Source of the DNA: Tetracentron sinense
Taxonomy: Eukaryota > Streptophyta > Magnoliopsida > Trochodendrales > Trochodendraceae
NCBI GenBank assembly: GCA_015143295.1
Contig: CM026562.1
Location: 5,184,639-5,248,638 of the forward strand
Direction of reading: 5' to 3'
Length of the DNA stretch: 64,000 nucleotides
Both the position numbers and the translations under genes were made by a program. Under the pieces are notes generated by a model. That model had not been told where the DNA came from. It worked only from the letters and a program-made list of their open reading frames with translations, and searched no databases. Shown here piece by piece: positions 32,350-42,848 of this stretch; positions within the stretch are counted from its first letter, which is position 1; every line of letters begins with the position of its first letter.

Positions 32350-34452
32350 TGTTGATTTTTGATTTAAAATTGTTTTAAATTAATAAAATCAGATCATTAG
32401 GATCCGGGGTTTTGATTTTAATCATGGACTAAAACCCCCCATTAATTTAATCTTTGTTTAGGTTGGGTGTTTAATTTCTTGAAAGAGAGAAAACACACTT
32501 TTAGTGCATTTCCCATAGTTCTTTAATCCCACGTCGGAAAAGTAGAGAAAATCTAAAGAGTTTATTTACCCCCTTGGCTGCTTAGTTGTCAACAACTAAG
32601 AGTGAGGTGTAGACTTTGACCCACCAATTCCTTTAGATGGTAACTAGGGTGCGCGAGCTGCGCGAGCAGCGAGCGCACACGCACGGGCACGAGCACGGGC
32701 TCGGGGTCGGATGCGGGTGCGGGTGCGGTGCGGGCATAGGGCTTTGGGCGCTATGAGGTGCACTTTGCACTTCGCACGTGCGCATTATCGTGAGTCACTT
32801 GGGTCGCTATTTCTTTTAAGTAAATCAGAACCGTTGATCTAATCTCAACCGTAGATCTAGGTTGACCCTGATCGGATGATCAGAGTGGTTAATCAGAGCC
32901 GTTTGATCAAGTCTCAGGCTAGGACTGATCTGGGCCGTCGGATCTGGGTGTGTGAGATTCGAGGAGACACATGGTGTGTCAGGTGGATCAGATCTCATGA
33001 GTGCCTTGGATCAGTGAGTGCAGGCCCGTGCAGGCCCATGATGAGCTGCTCTGACCAAGGCTTGACCTTGTGTTCCATGTGGCCCGTCTGGTGCAGGATG
33101 GCCTAGCCAGGTGGCTAAGCCCATGCACATGCAAGGGGACCTGGGTCCTCTATAAATAGAGGGGCTTGGGGAGGGTTTGAGGGATGTTGAAACTCAGACC
33201 AGAGACTGATCCGTGAAGTGTTGCCTAATCCGTGAGCCCAAACCACGGAGCCTAAGGACCAGTGAGCCTAATCCGTGGACCCAGTCCAGTGAGCCACCAG
33301 ACCAGATTAGGTGCACCCTGGTCCAGTCTACTCCGAGTTGCCATGGTCCATCAGGATGACTCCGTACCAGAGACCTCTTAGGAGGACCCTAACTTGGAGA
33401 TCTCCATTAATGGTGGTCTTTGAGCTCGATGGAGAAGATGGTGACCCTGACCCATTATCCAGAGGCCCAGAACCCAGACCAGACCCAGCAGGCTATCCGG
33501 ATCGATCCAGATCCATGGATACCAGGAAATGGACAGCTTTGTCTAACTCCTGATGAGGTTGCTGAATGCCTTCGGGTTTCTCAATCGTACATACTGTTCG
33601 GTTGTCCGATCTGGGATTCCAGATCGAGTAGAACAGTGGATCTGTCTTACATGGGCAGAACCATCTTGGTGACCATCCGATCTCAGGTGATCCTACCATA
33701 TTTACACGATGGACCCAATTAGGGGTATCTTGTGGAATGGGTTAATCTGGACAAGCCTGAACTTGTACCCAAACAGAAATAGAACATGATAAAATCGGAT
33801 TAAGTATAATCTTGTCACCAAACAGATTCGGATTAAGTTAAAATGGATTAACTTAAAACTGTAACCAAACAAGACTTAAGGGAGAATTGAAACCAGAACT
33901 GATTTTAGGCAGAATTGATTCTGGACAGAACTAGATTCTGTGATCAAACAGAATAGGTGCAGACCTAAACTGGAATAGGTTAAACTAGGATTAGACCAAA
34001 CCAGAGTGGACCTAACCCTGTAACCAAACATACCCTTAAACCCTGAGGGGTAAAATGGTAATTTTGAAAATTGTCTGATTAATTAGATTATTTCTTACTG
34101 CAAATCCGATGGGACTTTAGGACACTTGGATAATTAGGCAAATCCTAATTAAAATGGATATATATATATTTATATATTTATTTTGAAGGGCATCCTAAAG
34201 GAAGATCAGTACTCTGTCTTCTATCGAGTAGTGCAAACTCGTTTGGAAGACTGGAGAGAATCCGAGCTGAGTTGTATCCCGGAGATAGAGCTGTCATATC
34301 CCTTGCACATGGGAGGCTTCAACTATCTTTAAGAAAGACTCACTTATAGCGCTTCTCAGCGAAGCGATTCTCTACCTTAATTAATTAAATAATTAATTGT
34401 TTAGTTAACTGCATTATTATCTGTCTGTATTTGCTAAGTGGCTATGTGTGCA
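32350..34452 (+). repeat. 3' LTR of the copia element (about 2.1 kb)
   Basis: Starts TGTTGATTTT after the polypurine tract and ends GGCTATGTGTGCA. A GC-rich patch with GCGCGAGC and GCGGGTGCGG words lies at 32648-32790. A TATA-like TATAAATA is at 33151-33158. Confidence 0.85.
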
Positions 34453-35035
34453 GAAATTTAGCCCAATTACACCAACAAATACTCTGACGAAAAGCTCCCG
34501 GTTCGTCATCACCTAGCCTTAAGTTTGCAAAGGTGTCCTGATCAGCGTCATCTAGAGCTCCATTAGTTACATGATGGAAGTTGTCAAAAGCATCTATGAA
34601 GTCTGCAGATCGAGATTCTACCTTTGTAGCTGAATCAAAATCATCTCCACCCAGAAAATCAACATCTAGTTGAGTGGCTAGAGAAGAACCTTCAAGATTT
34701 GCTCTACGCTGAGGGCTCAAAATGGGGATCTGAATATCGTGCTCCTAAATTACCTCGCGCATTTGATCAATTTACTCTTGGATCTACTCCCTGTCAGTTT
34801 TCTAATGCTTGCTACCTTTCTTCGGGGTAGGTGATTTGGGTTGCTTCCCCTTGTCGCTTTTCTTGCGACTACCAGCTGTCACCAATTTGACCCTTGGGCG
34901 CTTTGTCGCTAGCCTGGCTTGTGATGGACCGGCTCTAGATGTTGAAACACCAGTCACCGCCTTTGTAGCCAGTCCCGCCAAGTATTGCTTCAAATTGACG
35001 CTGGGGATGTCCCTTCCCCCATTCTTTATATAAGA
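34442..35035 (-). pseudogene. Unrecognised degraded ORF, basic and Asp-rich parts
   Basis: Two open stretches are on the minus strand: 34993-34802, rich in Lys/Arg (SRKKSDKGKQPKSPTPKKG), and 34720-34454, acidic (DVDFLGGDDFDSATKVESRS). One frame joins them with stops between. The right-hand start may extend upstream (to about 35040). The copia LTR end abuts at 34452, so it was probably interrupted by that insertion. I do not recognise a family; a plant transposon accessory protein is one possibility. Confidence 0.3.
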
Positions 35036-35089
35036 AGTGGTGCAATCTGACCACCACTTTGTCGAAACAGAAGGTGGGTTTGAGTTTGG

Positions 35090-35222
35090 TTTTGTTTAAA
35101 CATTCAAGCTCAAATGAAAGTTTGGCTTGATTCGTTTGAGCCTGAAATGCTAGTTTGAGCTTTGCTTAATCAGCCGAGTAGAATCGAGCCAATAAGCTAG
35201 GTTAGCTAGAGTGCAGCCCTAC
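35090..35222. repeat. Remnant of a GAGC-rich MITE
   Basis: AGCTCAAATGAAAGTTTGGC and AAGCTAGGTTAGCTAGAGTGCAGCCCTAC resemble one end of hAT-like elements with GCAGCCCTA ends. Confidence 0.4.
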
Positions 35223-36024
35223 ATAAACCCAAAATTTTATGGGCCCCACATAAGGATATTGTACTTGGATTGATCATATACTTGAGAACATCAACCATCC
35301 AATCAAGTCAATATTATGACCTTGATGATCTCTTAGGTTCACCTTCAATGGGAGAAGATCTATTGAGAGCGCCATGCCCTAGGGGCGGAGCCACATGGGG
35401 CCTAGGGGTGCTGAAGCCCCCTGAAATTTTGAATTTTTGTTTACCTATAGTACTAATAGAAGTGTAGTGTAGATAGGGGCGGAGGTGGGAGACGGGTGAC
35501 TTATACCCCTAAACTTCTAAGAAAAAATATATTCCTTAGAAACGGACACAAACAAGCAATAGTCAAATGAACTTGGCCCTAAAAAAAAATATTTCACGAG
35601 CTAAGCCCGAATCCCGTTGTTAGCCCCCTCCAAGAAAATCCTTGCTCTGCCCCTGGCCTTGTCCATATTGGATTGGGCAGCCCAGGCTCTAGGGTTGTGG
35701 GGACCACATAGTCCCATTTAAGAAGCTGTATCATACTAATGTGTCCAGCCCTAACTCTACAGCTCAGGGGACGTCGACTACGCACATGAGGGAACTGCAA
35801 AAAAAAAAAAAAAGGAATGAAAGCAACGGCGATACACTTTTGTTTTGCACCAACCCTCTGTCCACTCATTGGGGAATATAGTAAATTAACTAGAGAACTA
35901 AGAGTTGCTTGAACCAAAAAACGAGAGAGAGAGTTTCTGGCATTATCCTTATGCCAAGGAGGGAAGAGTGACGAAATGTGCCTTCCTTCCCTTTATCGGG
36001 TTTAAATGATGGGTCTTGGTCCTA
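35223..36024. other. Spacer carrying one short hAT-like element
   Basis: Apart from the element at 35380-35656 I see no gene. Around 35796 there is a poly-A run. Confidence 0.4.
35380..35656. repeat. hAT-like MITE, GGGGCGGAGCC end
   Basis: Ends TAGGGGCGGAGCC and CTCTGCCCCTGG; flanks CCATGCCC and CCTTGTCC agree at 6 of 8 bases. The ends are related to the element at 44310-44912. Confidence 0.55.
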
Positions 36025-36515
36025 GGGGTGGTGAACGACCAGGTGGTCCAACTCGAGCTCGGCTCATTACAAAATCCAGCCTCTTCATTTATACAAGTCA
36101 AGCCCGAGTTCGATTTTCGAGCTCATTTATGTAACAAGCCAAGCTGAGCCTTAACACGCCCTTACTCGCTCGTTAAAACTCGGCTCAATTATAAATATAT
36201 ATATTTAAAATATTTTTACATTATTAAAATATTTGAATTAAGCACATAATTAACATACTTAAGTGGCAAAAAGGGAAACTTTCAGCCTTCAGGCTGCTTG
36301 CTAAGTTACTTTGCATAAAAGTTGTACGGTAAGGTAGGGAATTTAAATGATTACATATCATTAAAGGGTATTTTTAAAATTAATTATATATTATATGTAT
36401 ATTTTTAAAATAATTTATTTTAATTGAGCTCGAGCTCAATTTGGCTTGTTTATAAACGATCTGACCCGAGCCGAGCTTGAACACCTTAAAATATATACAT
36501 GCGCGATAAAAGCTC
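36025..36515. repeat. MITE with GAGCTCGGCTC words
   Basis: Left GGTGGTGAACGACC...CTCGAGCTCGGCTC and right GAGCTCGAGCTC...CGAGCCGAGCTTGAACACC are inverted. Central DNA is AT-rich. Confidence 0.5.
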
Positions 36516-36984
36516 GGCTCACCCTTTAAGAGAGGCCCTTTTGGAGTGGTTGCTTGAATTTACTCTCATGGCTTTAGCGGCTACTTAGGTCTTCTTGTGT
36601 GTGAGTTTAGAGTGTGCTTTAGTTACATGATATCATCTCACCAAAAAAATACCCACTCCTATCTTAGAAGAGGATTCCATTTAAATGATCATAGCCGTAA
36701 AGGGGACGTGGGACGTTTCCTAATCTCTTACGAAATGAAGAAGAGCTCCTTTTTCAAAACCAGTGGTGTAAGTTTCGTAATTATGTTAAAAAACTGCCAC
36801 TCTATTTTCCCCTAATTAAAGAACTGCCACAGCAGCTTTGCACTGAAATGGGATCTCCGCTTCAAGGCGTTGAAGCAGATCTCTAGCTCCACAAGAAAAA
36901 TAAAACAAACAATTTTTTAATAATATTGAAGGGAAAAACAATTTTCTAATAAGAAAGATCATGAATTTGCAGCACAACAAGTAA
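36516..36984. other. Spacer, nothing firmly recognised
   Basis: A short minus-strand open stretch (36900-36816, ARDLLQRLEAEIPFQ) looks somewhat coding-like but has no convincing splice site or family. Confidence 0.3.
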
Positions 36985-37745
36985 GGCTGTAAACAGAGCG
37001 AATAGTGGTATATCCGAATCCGTATCCGGTTATATATTCGAATATCCGAATCCGAATAAATATCCATAGTAATATATGATATCCGTATCCGACTTCGATT
37101 AAAATATTCGAATTCGGATAGTTTCCAAATTATCCAATTACTTTAAAAAAGTTTTAAAAAATGTAAATTAATATTTAAAAAATATATAAATTTTTTTATC
37201 CAAAAAATATATTTTAAAAGGTTATATTAATTTTATAAATTTAAAATACATTATTTATATATTTTATAATTGGTTGGATATTTCTCGAAAACCACATATC
37301 CTAACAGATGAATCAAATATTTCCTATTGATCCCTATCAAAAACCTGTCAAAGCAAGAAGGAACAATTCGTGAGTTCAAACTCTCAGATTTGTTTCATAC
37401 ATAAAATATTGAGGCTTTAAGCTTGAAAATGGCCCAAATTGACAAAGTATTTTGACTAATATTGGACAATATCATACGCTTTTCAAGAAAATTCTGTGAC
37501 ATTTTTCATAGTTTTTAATTAAGTACAATTCAGCATTTTTTTTTAAAAATATTAGGGGTAGTTACTTCAAGGATATCAAGAATTCTCGGGAGATCTGTAG
37601 GTCCCACAGGGGGTGCAACAGGAGATCTGTAGGTCCCACAGGGGGTGCAAAAGAACACAGCCAAAAGGATACCTATTATTATAACTATCCGACTAAACGG
37701 ATTCGGATACGAATTGGATACAGATAATGTCCACATCCGTTTACA
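36985..37745 (-). repeat. hAT-like MITE, inverted relative of 20638-21074, with inner insertion
   Basis: The ends are AAGGCTGTAAACAGAGCG and ATCCGTTTACAG. Words such as TATCCGAATCCGTATCCGG and TTTTATAATTGGTTGGATAT match the other copy in reverse. Its middle is interrupted from about 37310 to 37675 by unrelated DNA with a tandem duplication at 37588-37652. Confidence 0.6.
37588..37652. repeat. 32-bp tandem duplication
   Basis: Two copies of GGAGATCTGTAGGTCCCACA followed by GGGGGTGCAA. Confidence 0.85.
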
Positions 37746-38054
37746 GAATTATACAGAATTACAGCAGAACAAGTATGGATTTATAGCTAATTAGCCTTAT
37801 ATATATATTAACAAGGGTATCCGGGCCTCTTATGGTTCTTAGTATCATCTAGGTAGAATATATGAAAATCCAATACGCAATAGAGCTCTATTTGGTACTT
37901 TGGTTAGTTAAAAAAGGAGGAAAGGTATAGAAAATGATTTATTTATTTCTTTTGTACAAAACCTGAAAATTCCGTGCACACTTTTGTAAGTGTTTAGTAT
38001 TTTTGAAAGAGACTTTGAAAATTTCTCACTTTACTTGCAATATATATATATATA
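37746..38054. other. Spacer, nothing recognised
   Basis: AT-rich, ending in a TATATATA run next to the LINE tail. Confidence 0.4.
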
Positions 38055-38590
38055 TTTTTTTTTCGGTAATAACTACTATATTAAGAAGCAAACAAAAGCA
38101 CAACAAAGCACATCACTGATTACAAGATCCTCGTCCCTGGGTCAAACGGGTGAGATACGCCTAACCTAGCGCAAGGACTAGCAACACCACTTTGGCGCCA
38201 CCTGAGCGCTCTTTTAGCAAGGATATGGGCTTCTCCATTGGCAGACCGAGGAATAGCACGAGCAATGGTCCTAGGGAAGCACTGCCACAAAACTTTTAAA
38301 TCATTTAGAACTGTATGAACTGAACATCCCAGTGAGTATCCTTGTCTCTATTGTTCAGGAACACCAACAGTTGCAACGCATCCCCTTTTAAGGATAAAGC
38401 TGTTCCACCCCTGGCTTTTTCCGTTATGGTTAAGCCAATAAAGAGAGCTTTTGCTGCAGCAATGCGAGCACTTGACGCATCAATGGCAAATGATTGCCCA
38501 AACAAGGAGGAGCCCCAATGATCCCCAATGATAATACCAACACCTGCACGAGATGATTCAGGCTCTTGGCATTGTTTGAATGAAATTTGT
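38055..38590 (-). pseudogene. LINE 3' end with RNase H domain
   Basis: Minus-strand product: LFGQSFAIDASSARIAAAKA and LSLKGDALQLLVFLNNRD (38505-38305), then in another frame AIPRSANGEAHILAKRALRW (about 38270-38200). This is the plant LINE C-terminal RNase H-like domain, whose late signature is 'IPR..N..AH.LAK.A'. The 3' tail ends ATTACCGAAAAAAAAA on the minus strand, the usual LINE end. It is 5'-truncated, frameshifted and dead. A second poly-T run at 38590-38610 may mark another insertion. Confidence 0.75.
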
Positions 38591-39306
38591 TTTTTTTTTT
38601 TTTTTTTTTAGTAAATTGAAAGAAAAATTGGGAGTTCTAATGGAGTGGCACTTGGATGTATTACATGAACCTTGCCTGCATTAGCCTCTAATTGGGCTGC
38701 ATTTTTATGTACACTTATAAAGTATATATTAATCACAAAGGTGAGAACACAATCAAGATACTGGTCGCCTTTGGATCTGATTCATAAAACACAATCAAGA
38801 TACGGGTCGCCCAGAGATCAAACGAACCCCACTTGGAAAATCTTTTAAAACCAATATTCCATGGTGTGCCATAGACCTGTAGTCCATCGTCCTTGGCCCA
38901 ATTTGACTGATTACTTCTATCAATGGGTATTTATTTATTTATTTTCTAATTCAAAAGTACCCATCTGACCAAAACGATGTCCATCACATGACATTACATA
39001 GGCCCTCTCCATTTTTACTTATTACAGCTAGAGAGAGAAGAATATCTTCGTAATCTCAATAGAGGAAAGGCAAATACACCAATAGTCAAAACGAGGCTTC
39101 ACGAAGACTTTGAGCAAGGAAAAACAAAAACAGAATGAGAAGGCTATATAGATGGTAAATTCATTAAATGGCAATAAAGTCCAAACGGAAGACAGTATTT
39201 CTGTAAATTTTAGTAAATGAAGAAATAGTAAGCGGTAGACTTGTCAAGTTCATAGGTTTTCAAATTCTCTTCATTGAACAGCATTGCTAAGTATAAAAGG
39301 AAAGAG

Positions 39307-42150
39307 TTAATAATGAGTGTGTCGGTCATGCGGGTTTCCAATGCTATTGCGGGTTTGCAGCACTCGGCAGTTACACTTCACTCTCAACCTGGGATGTTCT
39401 GGCCCTGGGTAGTCCCAGACTTCCATGTGTAATTCAGGGAAAACGATTACTTTTAGCTATTTTATCAGGCTATAAGGCTATACACTAGCAATTCAGAGAG
39501 ATTAAATAATAATCTTTTTTTTTTTTGGTTCAGGATTAAATAATAATCAAAATTACAATAACCTGTGGTAGACTTCAGCTTTGATCCCTGTTTTATCAGG
39601 CTATAAGCTTTGTTATCCAAATCGAATGAAAGCATAATAACATCTAGCCCAATCAGATTAGGCAGGTAAATCACTAATTAATCAAGAAAATCCCAAGATA
39701 CTGAAAATTTGGATCATACATTGGTGGTCAGCATAATACCGTATAACTATTGAAACTTCAAATCAGCATGATTCAAGTACAATTGGAATATCTGATGAGA
39801 AAATATAGCCGTTTAAGGTAATTTGTTGAGGAATCCCTAACAAAGGATAGCCCAAACTGTCTGATTAAAAGTTGACAATTAGCTTTCATTTGGATGCAAA
39901 ACAAATCCCACCTAGAAAAATCAATTTGCCCAGGATCCGCTTTTCGTTTGGCATCACGCCTAAGGAACATTTTCACTCCCTGGAAAACATGAGAAATGCC
40001 ATGTTCCCGAGTTAGATTTTCTGAGAATCGTGCCATTCCAAGCACAATTATTACAGAACCAAAAAAAAAAAAACAGGTTCTTGGAATTGAATCTCAGAAG
40101 CACTTCATTAATTTGTCGAAAGGAACAAACCCCGTACCAAAAGAAAAGAAAAGCAATACAAGCCCCTCTCGTCTCAACATCGTTCTTTATCATCTCCAAC
40201 AGCTCATTCGTCTCCAGCAGAGGTCAGCGGAGACAGGTGCTCTCCCTCTCCCTCTCCCTCTCCCTCTACCCTCTTTCCCTCTCCCTCTCTCTGTGCTCTA
40301 TTTTCTCTGTTCCTCTTTTTCATTTTAACTTCAGTATATACATGTAATTTTAGGAAACAGTGAGATTTTAAAATACGTTGTAAACCAATGCTGATAAATT
40401 TTGAAAATAAATATACCAGAAATCCATTATCCATGCATATCTCCAGTATGCACCCACTAAGTAATTAACAAATTACAAACTACATCATTGGGAGAATCCA
40501 ACTTCATTTCAAAACTCAACTTGTGTTCAGTACAAAGTGCAATATAGAAGCCTATTCTTTTATTTAGTTGATGTTAAGGAATTTTGTAATTATTGCAATT
40601 AAAACACAACACTTTCCTGTACATGCTGTGTACACTCAAAAGTCTGAAGCTTTAAGGAACACCATAGGAGTCCAGAAGTAAATTTATAGGGGGCAAAAGT
40701 ACTGCATGAATAAAGGTGCTAAAACACAGAAGCCGAAGAAACCCATATTTCTTAATACCCCCCAAATAAACAGTATAAACCAAGGAATAAATAGCTCACA
40801 GAAGTTTGTAAACCTTCAAATATCTATGGTACACGCCTCTCCTATGGCAGTAATCCCCAACATTAGTGCACTGTTAGAAATACCAATTGGCTCTATTCTC
40901 CTTAACTTTCTCATGGTTGACCCAGGAATCAAAGAGAAAATAATGAAATAATACATCTGCAAATGCAAGACTGCTTGCTCACTGCATGGAAAAATTCAAA
41001 CCAAACATATGCAATAGAATAATAAACATCATAAAAAATTCAGCTATTCATGTATTATGTAATGCCTAATATTAAAATTCTATTGTGACAATGAAAATGG
41101 TTATACATACATATCCACATCCTATTCACATATGAATACATGCATTGAGAGATGTGAGCATGTCCACATGCTTACATTAGGATGTAGTGCACTTCACTGT
41201 ACATGATTGAATCTATAGAAGTTCTCAAACAATATAAAAGTCCAGCAACAATGCTTTACTATTTCATCAAAACAACTCGCCTGCATCACCCTTCGCACTC
41301 TTTGTAACTACCTTCTCCTTATTGCCCAATTCAAATAGCTTGCAGGAAGCCTTGATCTTGGTTAGTGTTACTTTTGTAACAGAGTTTCTCAGTCGCGCAA
41401 CTCAAAAATAGTAAACACGTGAAAACTATTCAGGAAAACCATTCAAAACTAACTATAACAACAGTGAAATAGATTCCATTCAAAATTTAGTGGAATTGAT
41501 CAAGATTCCTAAATAAAATAGATAAAAATTTAACCTCCCTGTTTCTAAATAGATTTCACAAAGTCTTATAGATTGTAACTCGAGTTCTTTACAAATTGAA
41601 CAAATAAAAAATGAAACACATTTTATGCTCTATCATTTAGTGAAGAAAAAGGTATAAAAAGAAAAGAAAGAGAAAAGAAGGAGAGAAGGAAGTACCTCAG
41701 TATTTTTTTTTATAGATCACAGATGATGGAAGATGCTGAATGTGTTTGGGTTTCGGTATTGAAAAATAAATGGGGAAAAATATAGAATTGAGATAAAGTC
41801 CGAGAAGATGATGAGTTGAGAGAGGGGGAAGAGGATAGAGAAGTTAGTCATTAAGGGAAGGAACGTTGTGAGACGAAAAATCATGACGGAATCAACTTCT
41901 ATCTCGTCCGGAGAGTTGAGAGCAAATGAGGGGAGGGTTTTCTAGAGAGCCTAGAAGGATACACTTTGGTGAGGTGTTGTGTGGTGTCTGGTATGTAAAA
42001 GTGGGTGGTTTGAGGGGGAGAGAGAGAGAGAAATTTGTGGGTGGGCATAGAATTGATGATTTGATAAAACAAAATAGAAATAGGGATCAAAAAGGAGTGC
42101 CACATAGGCAATCCTATTTCTATAGTATATATATGCACACACACCCTGGC
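39307..42150 (-). CDS. Possible host gene with several exon-like segments, unidentified
   Basis: Five minus-strand segments look like parts of one spliced gene. (1) A CT-rich leader downstream of a TATA-like motif, ending CTGAG|GTACTT (donor after 41696). (2) About 41400-41300, open with VTKVTLTKIKASCKLFELGN and a possible donor GAGAAG|GTAGTT. (3) About 40215-40165, ETNELLEMIKNDVETRGA. (4) 39995-39926, KMFLRRDAKRKADPGQIDFS, ending TCTAG|GTGGGA. (5) The last part: 39587-39563 (SKLKSTT, donor CACAG|GTTATT) joins in frame to 39449-39307 (LHMEVWDYPGPEHPRLRV then stop). Frames between segments 3, 4 and 5 could not all be reconciled, so the exon chain is incomplete. I do not recognise the protein. 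It could also be a non-coding transcript or a decayed gene; RNA evidence would settle it. Confidence 0.35.
40228..40290. repeat. CTCCCT microsatellite
   Basis: CTCCCT repeated about eight times with interruptions. Open frames across it (Glu/Gly or Leu/Ser repeats) are artefacts. Confidence 0.9.
41697..42150 (-). promoter_or_regulatory. Promoter and 5' leader-like region
   Basis: On the minus strand a TATA-like GCATATATATACTATA (about 42136-42121) is followed by a leader of about 400 bases rich in CTCTCTCTCC and CCCTCTCTC. The leader ends at a consensus-like donor CTGAG|GTACTT. This is typical of plant transcription units and unlike the surrounding transposons. Confidence 0.45.
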
Positions 42151-42241
42151 AAAGACCCATGTGGAGTAATATAGAAAAATAAGTGTGAAACTTAAATAGA
42201 ACGGGAATTCTTATACCCGTGGAATAAAATTCTATTAAGAC

Positions 42242-42638
42242 CATAGTGGCAAGGAAGCTATGTAAGGAGTGGGAAGCTCGTTTCCCTAACTCGCTTCCTT
42301 GGACAAACTTGTTTTCGAAGAAGCTCGCTTCCCCGGACAGACTCGCTTCTTAGGAAGCTCGCTTTCATCACGTCTCATTTAGTAGTCAAAGAGAGCTGTA
42401 TGTGTGAAGTGATGAGGTAGACCACAGTCTATAGCCTGGGTGTAGACTCTAAGCAAGTATCGTCGATTTGGAACCTAAGGCACCTATTTTTCCACAAAAA
42501 TCTTATGTAAGATAAAATCAAAGGTATACTTACCCATAATAACATAATGGGAATGAAGAGCCTATATCCCATTTCTCGCTTCTCATTTCCTAAAGTTTTC
42601 TTTAGTCTCACTTCCCGCTTCTTGATCTAGTAACTATG
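42242..42638. repeat. hAT-type MITE, copy 1 (397 bp)
   Basis: Ends CATAGTGGCAAGGAAGC and GATCTAGTAACTATG; 8-bp TSD ATTAAGAC (42234-42241) and GTTAAGAC (42639-42646), one mismatch. About 400 bp match the element at 59102-59501 in the same orientation. Confidence 0.85.
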
Positions 42639-42690
42639 GTTAAGACAAATTAAACACACCAAAAAGATGCTTTGTAAGGTGTTGTTGCAT

Positions 42691-42848
42691 ACTCCTCCCT
42701 GGTGCGCTAGTGGTAGGATGTGTATCCCCTAAGGAGGTGGACTCAGGTTCGAATCTTGTGGAGTGGTGGTTGAAAGGCCCACCTTTGTTTTAACCTAACT
42801 CCTAGCCTACTAACCTTAGATAAAATATGTCATAAACCAAAAAAAATA
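42691..42848 (+). repeat. tRNA-derived SINE
   Basis: A-box-like GGTGCGCTAGTGGTAGGATG (from 42701) and B box GGTTCGAATC (about 42747) are spaced as in tRNA-derived SINEs. A unique body and a tail CCAAAAAAAA follow. TGTTGC flanks it on both sides. Confidence 0.65.

Larger units (their letters stand above)
26806..34452 (+). mobile_element. Ty1/copia retrotransposon, degraded
   Basis: Parts: a 5'-truncated 5' LTR (26806-28418), gag C-terminal part plus pol (28414-31754), about 600 bp of 3' non-coding DNA, and a 3' LTR (32350-34452). Domain order protease, integrase, RT, RNase H identifies copia. No primer-binding site follows the 5' LTR, and the N-terminal part of gag is missing, so an internal deletion joins the LTR to gag. 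Both LTR ends include a gag-like 27-bp segment (see findings). The right flank is GAAAT; the left TSD cannot be tested because the LTR start is missing. Confidence 0.9.

Noticed and set aside
40204-40434. Glu/Gly-repeat ORF
   Set aside because: Product of the CTCCCT microsatellite; no independent coding evidence.
42701-42760. tRNA gene
   Set aside because: A and B boxes are present, but no acceptor stem or anticodon arm can be formed; an A-rich tail points to a SINE.
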